From positions 5,758-69,757 of the forward strand of contig CAKUTF010000011.1 in the NCBI GenBank assembly GCA_934691725.1: 64,000 bases of DNA. Direction: 5' to 3'. This DNA comes from an uncultured Fibrobacter sp. (GTDB lineage Bacteria > Fibrobacterota > Fibrobacteria > Fibrobacterales > Fibrobacteraceae). The notes below the pieces were generated by a model that saw only the letters and a program-made list of their open reading frames with translations, was not told where the DNA came from and did not search any database. A program made the translations under genes and the position numbers. Numbering within the stretch: the first letter of the stretch is position 1; each line of letters opens with the position of its first letter. This document shows, piece after piece, positions 18,358 through 25,072 of the stretch.

Positions 18358-18579
18358 ATGCCGCAACTTTCGCTTTATTTGACCGATGAACAGCTTTCAA
18401 TCGTTGAAAATGGTGCTCGCGCCCAAAAAACATCCATTTCAAAATGGGTCGTATCGCAAATAATGGCTCGGGTTAAACCCTGCTATCCGGATGGATGGGC
18501 GGAACTGTTCGGTTCGGTGGGTGAAGATTTGCTCGGCAGACCGGAACAGCCCGCGATTGAAAGGAGGGAGAAGTTGTGA
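18358..18579 (+). CDS. Probable antitoxin (ribbon-helix-helix-like) of a VapBC pair
   Basis: 73 residues beginning MPQLSLYLTDEQLSIVENGA, which resembles a short beta-strand plus helices as in RHH regulators that bind their own promoter and the toxin. The ATG has GAGGAGG upstream. The stop overlaps the GTG start of the PIN-domain gene (GTGA). Pairing with VapC supports the antitoxin role; the family is not firmly recognised. Confidence 0.75.
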   Translation: MPQLSLYLTDEQLSIVENGARAQKTSISKWVVSQIMARVKPCYPDGWAELFGSVGEDLLGRPEQPAIERREKL

Positions 18580-18980
18580 TCTATCTCGTGGATGCCAACA
18601 CTTGCATTTATTTTTTGAATGGAAAGTATCGGTCCGTTTACGAAAAGTTTTTGTCGATTTCTCCGAGCGAAATTAAAATTTCTGTAATCGTCAAGGCGGA
18701 GCTTTTGCTGGGCGCTTACAAAAGCCAAGCGAGAAAGCAGACTCTAAAAAAGGTCGAGCGGTTTTTGGATCCTTTTGAAATCATCGACTTTACCGATGCG
18801 ATGACGCCCGTGTATGCGGAAATCAGAAGCGGATTGGAACTTGCGGGAAAGAAAATCGGAGCGAACGATTTATTGATTGCGGCTACGGCAAAGTATCTGG
18901 GAGCTAGGCTGGTCTCGCATAACGTCGGGGAATTTTCCAGGGTGAAAGGCTTAAAGGTTGTGGATTGGGTAAAAGCGTGA
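18576..18980 (+). CDS. vapC: VapC-type PIN-domain ribonuclease toxin
   Basis: 134 residues. The PIN acidic residues are visible: Asp6 in IYLVDANTCIYFLNG, Glu in VIVKAELLLGA, and Asp in IGANDLLIAATA. VapC toxins cut tRNA or rRNA when not bound by the antitoxin. It starts with GTG overlapping the antitoxin stop, with AAGGAGG upstream. The barnase-like gene converges 13 bases after its stop. Confidence 0.92.
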   Translation: MIYLVDANTCIYFLNGKYRSVYEKFLSISPSEIKISVIVKAELLLGAYKSQARKQTLKKVERFLDPFEIIDFTDAMTPVYAEIRSGLELAGKKIGANDLLIAATAKYLGARLVSHNVGEFSRVKGLKVVDWVKA

Positions 18981-18993
18981 AAGATTCTGGGGC

Positions 18994-19317
18994 TTAGCGA
19001 ATTTCTGTGAAGCTTTGGTAGTGATTTGCCGTGTAAAAGATTTGACACGATTCCGCATAAACTAACCGCTTTGTCCCGCGGTTCGCTGCGCTGTAATCCA
19101 CGTCGCATTCGCGGTAGGCGTTTTGTGGGAGAAGCCCTTCGCTGTTTTGGAATGCGTCGCCTCCGACCATGACGCCCAAGGTTTCCCACGGATTGAAATT
19201 CCACTTGGAAAAAGTTTTCCCGGACGCGTTGTAAAGTTCCTTGGCCGCGGCCTTGGTACGGTAATTGGACGGCTTCATTTTTTTCAAAAAAATTTTCTTT
19301 AAAGTGTGGTTTTTCAT
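18994..19317 (-). CDS. Barnase-like guanyl-specific ribonuclease (orphan)
   Basis: 107 residues aligning with barnase from its NYxTK helix to the C-terminus. Barnase catalytic positions are kept: Glu73 = Glu70, Arg83 = Arg80, Arg87 = Arg84, His102 = His99 (ending TANHYQSFTEIR against TTDHYQTFTKIR). Barnase cleaves RNA after G. There is no signal peptide, and the upstream frame has a stop with no other start, so the enzyme would appear in the cytosol, where it should be toxic. I see no barstar-like gene nearby. It could be a toxin fragment, a domain released by recombination, or a cytosolic effector. Confidence 0.82.
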   Translation of the reverse strand: MKNHTLKKIFLKKMKPSNYRTKAAAKELYNASGKTFSKWNFNPWETLGVMVGGDAFQNSEGLLPQNAYRECDVDYSAANRGTKRLVYAESCQIFYTANHYQSFTEIR

Positions 19318-19462
19318 CCTTGATCCGCGACTATACGGATAGAAATCGCTGCCAAGCGGTTAAAGCTGGCAACAGACGACCGTTTCGTAACTGTCTTTCG
19401 AAAATAGAGTTTTTATGCTATATTTACGGAGACATTATGATTTAGAGTAGAATCTTGTTCCT

Positions 19463-19577
19463 GTATTGAAAAGTCTGGTAAACTTGAAATTAGCAAGGAA
19501 CAGGACGTTACTCGCACCCCTATGGGTGCGGGTCGTCTGTTGCTTATTGCTAATGGGTTTACCAGAGCCTTCAATAC
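19463..19577. repeat. 115-bp imperfect inverted repeat with inner hairpin
   Basis: The left arm begins GTATTGAAAAGTCTGGTAAA and the right arm ends as the complement (TTTACCAGAGCCTTCAATAC). The centre is CGCACCCCTATGGGTGCG. A further copy of GCAACAGACGACC lies near 19373. It occupies most of the 363-base gap between the barnase-like gene and the next gene. It could be a small non-autonomous element or a structured RNA; the two ORFs on opposite strands look alike only because of the palindrome. Confidence 0.8.
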
Positions 19578-19680
19578 ATAAGCCTCGCGACTTTGCACCT
19601 TTTTCTTTTATCGTCGTGCAAAATTTCGGGGCCTCGGTTCAAATCCTCTCGCAAGCCGCCTTTGGCGGAAAGGGTAATGT

Positions 19681-20118
19681 ATGAAAAAAACTGCGATTGT
19701 GTTGGTTTTGCTGATGGCCGCATTTTCATTTGCGGAACAATGCTATTTCCAAACAAGAAGGACGAGCTACGATTCAGGAACTTCTGTCAAGAAAATTTCT
19801 TGTCAAACCGTAAAGAACGTCATGCAAGATGTCCATTTCTACAATGAAAAGGATAATTATACACGATATTTTGGGCGGCAAATAGGCAAAGAAGGAAATC
19901 TTATCGTTGAAGATGACGGCAATTTCATTATTTCAAAATTTTATTACGCACTCGGCGAATACCGATATTACGGGCAAATTATATATCGTGGCGGCAATGT
20001 CGTAAGCTGCCAAACCACCACAAGTACGGGCTATTGCGATCAAAGTGAATATACGGACTTCGGATATTATTTTACGGAGTTTCTGGGTTCGCCAGCTAGA
20101 AAGAAAAATCGTAAGTGA
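19681..20118 (+). CDS. Small secreted protein of unknown function
   Basis: 145 residues with signal peptide MKKTAIVLVLLMAAFSFAEQ. The mature part is rich in Tyr, Lys, Ser and Thr and has four or five cysteines (EQCYFQ, KISCQ, VVSCQ, GYCDQ), compatible with disulfides. A GGAAAGGG site precedes the ATG. No family recognised. It heads a run of small AT-rich genes on the same strand to 22.3 kb. Confidence 0.7.
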   Translation: MKKTAIVLVLLMAAFSFAEQCYFQTRRTSYDSGTSVKKISCQTVKNVMQDVHFYNEKDNYTRYFGRQIGKEGNLIVEDDGNFIISKFYYALGEYRYYGQIIYRGGNVVSCQTTTSTGYCDQSEYTDFGYYFTEFLGSPARKKNRK

Positions 20119-20128
20119 GGAGCGGTGT

Positions 20129-20239
20129 ATGGAACTTCGTGTGAAAAACTTTGTCAAGACAGAGGTCACTGCCCTTGCCAGCGCCTCGCTGTTTGCGGCG
20201 TGGGTTCTCGCCTATTTCCTCTATACTCAAGGAGCCTAA
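20129..20239 (+). CDS. 36-residue membrane peptide
   Basis: A charged N-terminus (MELRVKNFVKTE) followed by one hydrophobic helix (TALASASLFAAWVLAYFLY). GAGGAG upstream supports translation. It starts 10 bases after the previous stop and one base before the next small gene. Function unknown. Confidence 0.6.
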   Translation: MELRVKNFVKTEVTALASASLFAAWVLAYFLYTQGA

Positions 20240-20240
20240 C

Positions 20241-20324
20241 ATGAATTTGTTCACTGACTGCCTGACGGCTATCATTTCATTCTTTCTTGTCCTTATTATA
20301 GTTGCAGCAATACTTCTGCGTTAA
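20241..20324 (+). CDS. 27-residue membrane peptide
   Basis: Starts one base after the previous stop with GGAG in good position. It encodes a single hydrophobic helix (AIISFFLVLIIVAAILL). Two consecutive single-helix peptides with their own ribosome-binding sites recall small conserved genes of phage or integrative elements; this is inference. Confidence 0.55.
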   Translation: MNLFTDCLTAIISFFLVLIIVAAILLR

Positions 20325-20372
20325 CGGAGGGCTTTATGGACGACAAGAGATTCGGCTAAAGTGGAGCGGGTC

Positions 20373-20648
20373 ATGGACGAACTGACCTGCGCAGTGGACG
20401 AAATCCGGGAAACCGCAAGGGAACTCCTGAAGTCCAAGGTCAGTGCCGAGGAGCGGAAGCAACTCGCCGACACCATACTCCAAGAAACGAAATACGTCTC
20501 CGACGCTGCGGACACAATCTATGCGCAGTGCGAGGAGGACTACGCTGAGGGCGATGACTTGTTTGACAGGGAGGTTTACGCTCCCGTCGTGAACAGGCTC
20601 CCGCTCGCCCACCAGGTAAGGACTGACGAACTTGTCGGTAGAATCTAG
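20373..20648 (+). CDS. Small acidic helical protein, possibly with a frameshifted 5' extension
   Basis: 91 residues, mostly helical and acidic (MDELTCAVDEIRETARELL and on), no family recognised. GGAG lies 6 bases before this ATG. A perfect GGAGG precedes another ATG at 20336 that encodes only MDDKRFG and a stop. A +1 slip at GGC-T would join it in frame as MDDKRFGKVERVMDELT, which reads like a natural N-terminus. So either a leader peptide, a programmed frameshift, or a one-base mutation is present. Confidence 0.6.
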   Translation: MDELTCAVDEIRETARELLKSKVSAEERKQLADTILQETKYVSDAADTIYAQCEEDYAEGDDLFDREVYAPVVNRLPLAHQVRTDELVGRI

Positions 20649-20686
20649 AGCTTCAACCATATAACCAATTGACAAAAAGGAGTGAA

Positions 20687-20928
20687 ATGATGAATAAACT
20701 TTTTAACGTTGCGATTATCGTCTCCATTTGTTCCGTGTATGCAAGCGCATACAACTTTAAATACCGGTCGCGAAAGGGGGGGCGCCTGGATGGGGGCGCT
20801 ATAGCTTTCAAGGCGAATGGGTGAATTATTTTGGTGTTTACGCGAAGGCCGGAGAATACGTTTTGTTTCAATATCCCCGAGGTGGTCATGGATATTGGTT
20901 TCCTCGATACAAGTGCGTCGAAATTTGA
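20687..20928 (+). pseudogene. Frameshifted small secreted protein with a G7 tract
   Basis: The ATG frame (preceded by AAGGAG) gives signal-like sequence LFNVAIIVSICSVYASA and then ends early at 20824. At the run of seven G (20776-20782) an eighth G would continue into another frame that reads like protein (WGRYSFQGEWVNYFGVYA, ending PRYKCVEI) to 20928. This could be phase variation by slippage in the G tract, a decayed gene, or an assembly error. The intact product would be about 80 residues and exported. Confidence 0.6.
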
Positions 20929-20940
20929 CAAGGAGAGAAA

Positions 20941-21633
20941 ATGACAAAGATGTATCTGTTGTGCTTTGTTGCGCTAGCAGTTGCGAAAAATCCGATGTGC
21001 GAAAACACGGAGAAATTTCAAATTCACAATACGAGCTGCTATTCTTTTGGGGATGAATTTGTATTCGTGAGTGATGCTTGGCCCACGTTTGGGAATGGCG
21101 ACGAGATGCCGGAAGACGGCTACATTTGTTTTGATAAATTTCGCGTCTCAGAAAACGCCAAAGCGAAAAAGATTGTTCGGAAGGGAATTGTCTATGGCGA
21201 GGTGCCGTTGGAACAGTATTGCTGCAACCATCAGGTATTTCGGACAAACGAAACAAAATATGGAAATAAAGATGACGGCTATATAGATTTTTCATATGAT
21301 GGAAAATTTGGCGTTTTCTATTCGGAATGTGAATATCGTGGAGTTGATAAGGTGAGAACGCTATTCTGGGAAACGGAATGGCAAAAACCGATGGACGAAG
21401 TGGATTTCTTGAATTTAACAACCAATGTGGAAAGCATTTTTGGTTCTCGAGAAAGCGCAATGATGAAGATGGCGTCGTTGGCTGCTATGGCAAAAAACGG
21501 TGCAATACCTTTCAAAATTTACAGAAAAAATAAAACCGTCAAATACATCGGAAGCCCGAACTTGGGCTTTTGCGTGAGTAAAAATGGAAAGCGGGCGTTG
21601 GATTTTGCCAAAGGCCCGGAAGCATGCAAATGA
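20941..21633 (+). CDS. Exported protein of unknown function
   Basis: 230 residues. The N-terminus MTKMYLLCFVALAVAKNPMC is a short signal-like helix. The rest is rich in Tyr, Phe, Asp and Glu and has about eight cysteines, including a CC pair (EQYCCNHQ). AAGGAG precedes the ATG. No family recognised. Neighbouring genes are also small exported proteins, so the block may be a set of secreted accessory products. Confidence 0.65.
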   Translation: MTKMYLLCFVALAVAKNPMCENTEKFQIHNTSCYSFGDEFVFVSDAWPTFGNGDEMPEDGYICFDKFRVSENAKAKKIVRKGIVYGEVPLEQYCCNHQVFRTNETKYGNKDDGYIDFSYDGKFGVFYSECEYRGVDKVRTLFWETEWQKPMDEVDFLNLTTNVESIFGSRESAMMKMASLAAMAKNGAIPFKIYRKNKTVKYIGSPNLGFCVSKNGKRALDFAKGPEACK

Positions 21634-21740
21634 AAAGCGAAACGAGAAAACGCAAATCTTTCAAAAAAGAGCAAAAACAATTGCCAATTTTTCTGCACCA
21701 GTGTATATTTGCCTTGTATCCCAAATCTAGAGGAGGGGAA

Positions 21741-21851
21741 ATGAAAAAAGTCGTTATCTTGGCGTTGTTGCTTGCATGGCAATCGTTTGCCTTCTATTTT
21801 GATATTGGAATGGGGCTTGGCTATTCGGATACTTGTTCGCTATGTCCATAA
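21741..21851 (+). CDS. 36-residue signal-peptide-bearing peptide, possibly truncated
   Basis: Starts with a signal sequence (MKKVVILALLLAWQSFA) after a GAGGAGGGG site, then FYFDIGMGLGYSDTC and a stop. The segment after the signal looks like the first strand of a beta-barrel surface protein, so this may be a broken 5' end rather than a full gene. Confidence 0.45.
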   Translation: MKKVVILALLLAWQSFAFYFDIGMGLGYSDTCSLCP

Positions 21852-21885
21852 GTAAATTTTGTTTTTGATAACTCTAGGAGGCAGA

Positions 21886-22299
21886 ATGAAATCCAACGTT
21901 TTGAAGTTCATGGTTCTCGGCGCGGTTTGCGTTACGCTCTTGGCTTGTCACAAAAAGGTGAGCCATGTAACAACTGAAGCCGGACGAACCGGCGAAATTT
22001 CCTATGAGGATATTTGCGAAACCCGGTCATCGGGGTATTTTGAAGGGGCGAAAGTCAAGGCTTTCGGCGGCCTTGAAATGCTTGTATCCGGAAAGTGCGG
22101 CGGAAATCGCAAGCATGGACAGTTCAACTATTACGATGTAAATACCGGAAAAATGATTATGAAGACAAAGTTCAGCAAGGATAGGGAAATCAAGACCGAT
22201 TGCGTGTCGAATCCTCCTGCCCGCCGAATCCCGCAAAAGGAATGTTTTGAACTCTATTTGAAACATGGAGTCGCCGGCGGAGGAAGTTCACGCTGGTGA
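21886..22299 (+). CDS. Small lipoprotein of unknown function
   Basis: 137 residues. Lipobox LLAC follows a short hydrophobic stretch (LGAVCVTLLAC), so it should be lipid-anchored. The mature part is Lys/Gly-rich with five cysteines. AGGAGG lies just upstream of this ATG; a start nine codons upstream lacks such a site. It is the last gene of the plus-strand run of small exported proteins. Confidence 0.65.
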   Translation: MKSNVLKFMVLGAVCVTLLACHKKVSHVTTEAGRTGEISYEDICETRSSGYFEGAKVKAFGGLEMLVSGKCGGNRKHGQFNYYDVNTGKMIMKTKFSKDREIKTDCVSNPPARRIPQKECFELYLKHGVAGGGSSRW

Positions 22300-22302
22300 A
22301 AA

Positions 22303-22524
22303 TTAGCGCGTTGATTCCGCTTGGAGCAACATCTCGACAAGGACTTTATAATCCAGATACTGGATTCCGTATCTGCCTTCGCTGATTTTATCTGCCAGTT
22401 CGCTTTCGTAGTAGATGGTCATCGCCTTGTCCAGTCCAATGTTCTTGGTTTCTGCAAGGTACGTGATGATTTTTTCTTCGAGCTGTTCTTGGTAAGCTTT
22501 TTCTAGAACTTGATCGTCCATCAT
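22303..22524 (-). CDS. Small acidic protein in a DUF3990 module
   Basis: 73 residues, helical and acidic (LEEKIITYLAETKNIGLDKA). It overlaps the DUF3990 gene stop/start by ATGA. As far as I recall, small proteins with a DKAMTIYYESELADK-like pattern often accompany DUF3990; here it is the third gene. It may be an antitoxin or accessory protein, by context only. Confidence 0.65.
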   Translation of the reverse strand: MMDDQVLEKAYQEQLEEKIITYLAETKNIGLDKAMTIYYESELADKISEGRYGIQYLDYKVLVEMLLQAESTR

Positions 22525-23000
22525 AAAGAGACCTCGTAAAACTTTTGAAAATGCAACAGCTTGTCTAGGGCTTTTTGCGAAATAAAGGCAATTTGGTCGT
22601 AAATATCGTAAATCTTGATTTCTTCTAAAGCCCGGGCCTTGTCCCAGATTCCGTTGTTGTAAAATTCAACGACTCGGTACACTTTATCGTTTGCGACCTT
22701 TCCCTTGATGATTTCAAAGGCTTGATATTTTTCGCCTCCGTTTCGGCAATCGCAGACGAAATCGATCCAGGAATTCAAATCGTTGCTGAAATCTTTGATG
22801 TCGGCTGATTCTGAATCAAATTCGTAAATGCTGACAAAGGCTTTCGGTCTATGTAAAAAATCGGCTTTTCTTTTGGCCCATCGCTCCGCCTGTTTTTTTA
22901 CGGTTGTTACGTAAAACCCTTTTCCGAAATCAAGGGTTCGAAAAGAGTGCGAAACGTCGGGCTTTTCTACAATATCGGTTGAACCGTGATAAACTAGCAT
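22521..23000 (-). CDS. DUF3990 protein, ADP-ribosyltransferase-like fold
   Basis: 159 residues. YHGSTDIVEKPD near the N-terminus and LDFGKGFYVTT soon after match the HG and GFY features of ADP-ribosyltransferase-type folds and the DUF3990 family as I remember it, with AERWAKRKA next. The middle of a three-gene set, overlapping both neighbours. A toxin role is suggested by the compact arrangement with two small partners. No catalytic Glu can be assigned with certainty by eye. Confidence 0.75.
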   Translation of the reverse strand: MLVYHGSTDIVEKPDVSHSFRTLDFGKGFYVTTVKKQAERWAKRKADFLHRPKAFVSIYEFDSESADIKDFSNDLNSWIDFVCDCRNGGEKYQAFEIIKGKVANDKVYRVVEFYNNGIWDKARALEEIKIYDIYDQIAFISQKALDKLLHFQKFYEVSL

Positions 23001-23212
23001 ATTTTTTCTCCGCGCAGCTTCAAGTATTTTTCGATATCGCTAACGAGATAATTTTTCCCCAAAGTGTGCAGGACGTCGAAGTGGGGGACGATGTACGAAT
23101 CCAGGCAGCCGGAACGTTTCAACAGCCGGAACACATGGCTCGGGAGCGTTTTCCAAGTGGAGGCTAGTTCGTGGATTAGGAAAATGGAAAAGGATAGGGT
23201 TTCCTTGGTCAT
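22994..23212 (-). CDS. DUF3791-like small protein
   Basis: 72 residues. FSIFLIHELASTWKTLPSHV followed by the ending VLHTLGKNYLVSDIEKYL resembles DUF3791, which is usually found next to DUF3990. It overlaps the DUF3990 start by seven bases. The ATG at 23212 fits family length; an upstream ATG would add eight residues. Probably the antitoxin or partner protein. Confidence 0.7.
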   Translation of the reverse strand: MTKETLSFSIFLIHELASTWKTLPSHVFRLLKRSGCLDSYIVPHFDVLHTLGKNYLVSDIEKYLKLRGEKIC

Positions 23213-23276
23213 GGTTTGAATGTAGTAATTTGGCAAGGATTGCCAGAGAAGATTTGGCGAATGTGCGAAATGATTT

Positions 23277-23699
23277 TCAAGGCGTTTCTTCTTTTTGGTC
23301 TTCTTTCAAATCTACCCCTCCCATTGTACACAATAATCTTGCGTTCGGGATTCCGCAGTCGCATTCCGGAATAAAGGAAGGGCATGCTTTTTCGCAACGT
23401 TCTTGCCTGGCGTAGATTTCTGTTCGTAGGCTGTCCATCTGGGCGCGCGTGCAGCAGATTTCCGGGATGTGCCGGAAGACGACTTTACCGGAAGGCAACG
23501 TGTGCTTGATGCTGCCGGAGACGACAAAATTTACGGATTCTTCGATGTCCTTGATATGCCGAATGCGCTCTTCGTGGTATTTGTATTCCTTGCAGATGCA
23601 GTTGTCCAAAAATTCTTGGAATCCTTCGAGTCGGGGAATCGGCGTGTAGGCGTTTGCGCCGGCGGTAAAAAGCGTGGCGAGGATGAAAAATTTATTCAT
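23277..23699 (-). CDS. Secreted cysteine-rich protein of unknown function
   Basis: 140 residues with signal peptide MNKFFILATLFTAGANA. The mature part has about ten cysteines (DNCICKEY, EICCTRAQ, RCEKACPSF, ECDCGIPN), expected to form disulfides outside the cytosol. No family recognised. It is divergent from prs. Confidence 0.65.
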   Translation of the reverse strand: MNKFFILATLFTAGANAYTPIPRLEGFQEFLDNCICKEYKYHEERIRHIKDIEESVNFVVSGSIKHTLPSGKVVFRHIPEICCTRAQMDSLRTEIYARQERCEKACPSFIPECDCGIPNARLLCTMGGVDLKEDQKEETP

Positions 23700-23820
23700 G
23701 GTTGTCCCCTAGATAACAGTTTCCTCTTTTTGAACCCTGTTGTCCTTCAATCTAATAAAACTCTTAGCCAAAGCGGTAAAGCTTTTTTATCTTTCCGGAT
23801 ACCCAAAAAAGGATTCTTGG

Positions 23821-24987
23821 ATGCAAGATCGATTCATTGTCACAGGTACCTTTACGGACGATCCGTTTGCGATTGACATTGCGCAGTACATCGGGCTCCG
23901 CGAAGATATTTCCGATACGGTTTCGCTGAAAACCTACGCGAATTCCGAATTTTGCCCCCGCTACATGATCGACGTTTTCGACGATGAAAATATCGGCAAG
24001 CGTTTGCAGGGGAAGATTGTCCTCATCTGTTCCTCGACGACGCACGAATGGAGCCGGAACGACCTCGCGATGCGGGCGTGCATTCTCGCCCGGGCCGCCA
24101 AGGAAAACGGGGCGGAAAGCGTCGTTCTGATGGAGCCGGACCTGTTCTACAGCGCACAGGACCGCGGGGCTCATCGGGTCGGGGACTTAGAAAAGGACCG
24201 TCCGGTTGCGGACTTGAAGAAATTCGACGGGCAGCCCTTTACGGCGCTTCTCTATGCGCAGCTCTTGAAAGCTTCGGGCGTGGATTCCGTGATAACCGTC
24301 CACAACCATTCGGTCAAGGTCCAGAATCTCTACGGCGATATTTTCGGCGGGCATTTCCACAACATGATTCCGACGGAAGTGTATGCGCATTACATCAAGA
24401 CGTCGAACTTTGTGCAGACCGGAAAGGATGGCGACAACCTGGTCATCGTCGCACCGGACAAGGGCGCCACTCCGTTTGTGAACGCGATGTACGATGCGCT
24501 CCAGCTTCCGAAGTGCAAGCGCGTCATCATGAGCAAGGTCCGCACGGGTGAGCGCGAAGTCAGCATGACGCTCAGCCCGGATTCGGAAGTCCAGCTCGAC
24601 TATCTGAAGGGCAAGGATGTAATCGTGTTTGACGATATGGTTCGCACGGGTTCGACGATTGTCCGCTGCTGTGATTACCTGAAGACCGGCGCCCCGAACC
24701 GCGTCTGCTTCTGCGTAACGCACTTCAATTCCAGCCCGGAAGCCCGCGAAAAGCTGAACAGCCCGTCGATTGACGAAATCCTCACGACGAGCACTCTCCC
24801 GGATATCATGAACCGCGATTGCCAGGGACGCCTGCGCCACAAGCTCACCGTTCTGAAACTCGCCAAGTGGATGTCCCGCTACGTGATGCGTCTTTACGGA
24901 GAAGATGACGGACGTTTCGACAAGAATTTCTACAAGGTCGATATGAGTTCGAAGAATCCGCGTTGGCCGCCTCCCCATCTTTATTGA
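23821..24987 (+). CDS. prs: Ribose-phosphate pyrophosphokinase (PRPP synthetase)
   Basis: Makes PRPP from ribose-5-phosphate and ATP for nucleotide, His and Trp synthesis. The PRPP-binding loop VIVFDDMVRTGSTI lies near residues 266-279 of 388. The N-half has the RPPK-type metal site region with VHNHSVKVQNLY. It is about 70 residues longer than the usual bacterial enzyme, mostly by a C-terminal extension and loops. The ATG at 23821 has AAGGA 7 bases upstream; the frame is open further upstream but not conserved. It has its own terminator. Confidence 0.9.
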   Translation: MQDRFIVTGTFTDDPFAIDIAQYIGLREDISDTVSLKTYANSEFCPRYMIDVFDDENIGKRLQGKIVLICSSTTHEWSRNDLAMRACILARAAKENGAESVVLMEPDLFYSAQDRGAHRVGDLEKDRPVADLKKFDGQPFTALLYAQLLKASGVDSVITVHNHSVKVQNLYGDIFGGHFHNMIPTEVYAHYIKTSNFVQTGKDGDNLVIVAPDKGATPFVNAMYDALQLPKCKRVIMSKVRTGEREVSMTLSPDSEVQLDYLKGKDVIVFDDMVRTGSTIVRCCDYLKTGAPNRVCFCVTHFNSSPEAREKLNSPSIDEILTTSTLPDIMNRDCQGRLRHKLTVLKLAKWMSRYVMRLYGEDDGRFDKNFYKVDMSSKNPRWPPPHLY

Positions 24988-25010
24988 TGAAAAGCTTCCT
25001 TTCGAGGATT

Positions 25011-25040
25011 AAAAGGCTTCTGTCGTGGAAGCCTTTTTTT
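25011..25040 (+). terminator. Rho-independent terminator after prs
   Basis: Stem AAGGCTTC/GGAAGCCTT with a 6-base loop and a T run; it separates prs from nhaA. Confidence 0.85.
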
Positions 25041-25072
25041 AATTTTGGGTGGGCTTACAACAAAGGAAGAAT

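Noticed and set aside
19620..19670. tRNA-like T-arm (GGTTCAAATCC) near the start of the secreted protein gene
   Set aside because: The T-stem fails to pair beyond two positions and there is no acceptor, D or anticodon arm; probably chance or a small attachment-site relic.
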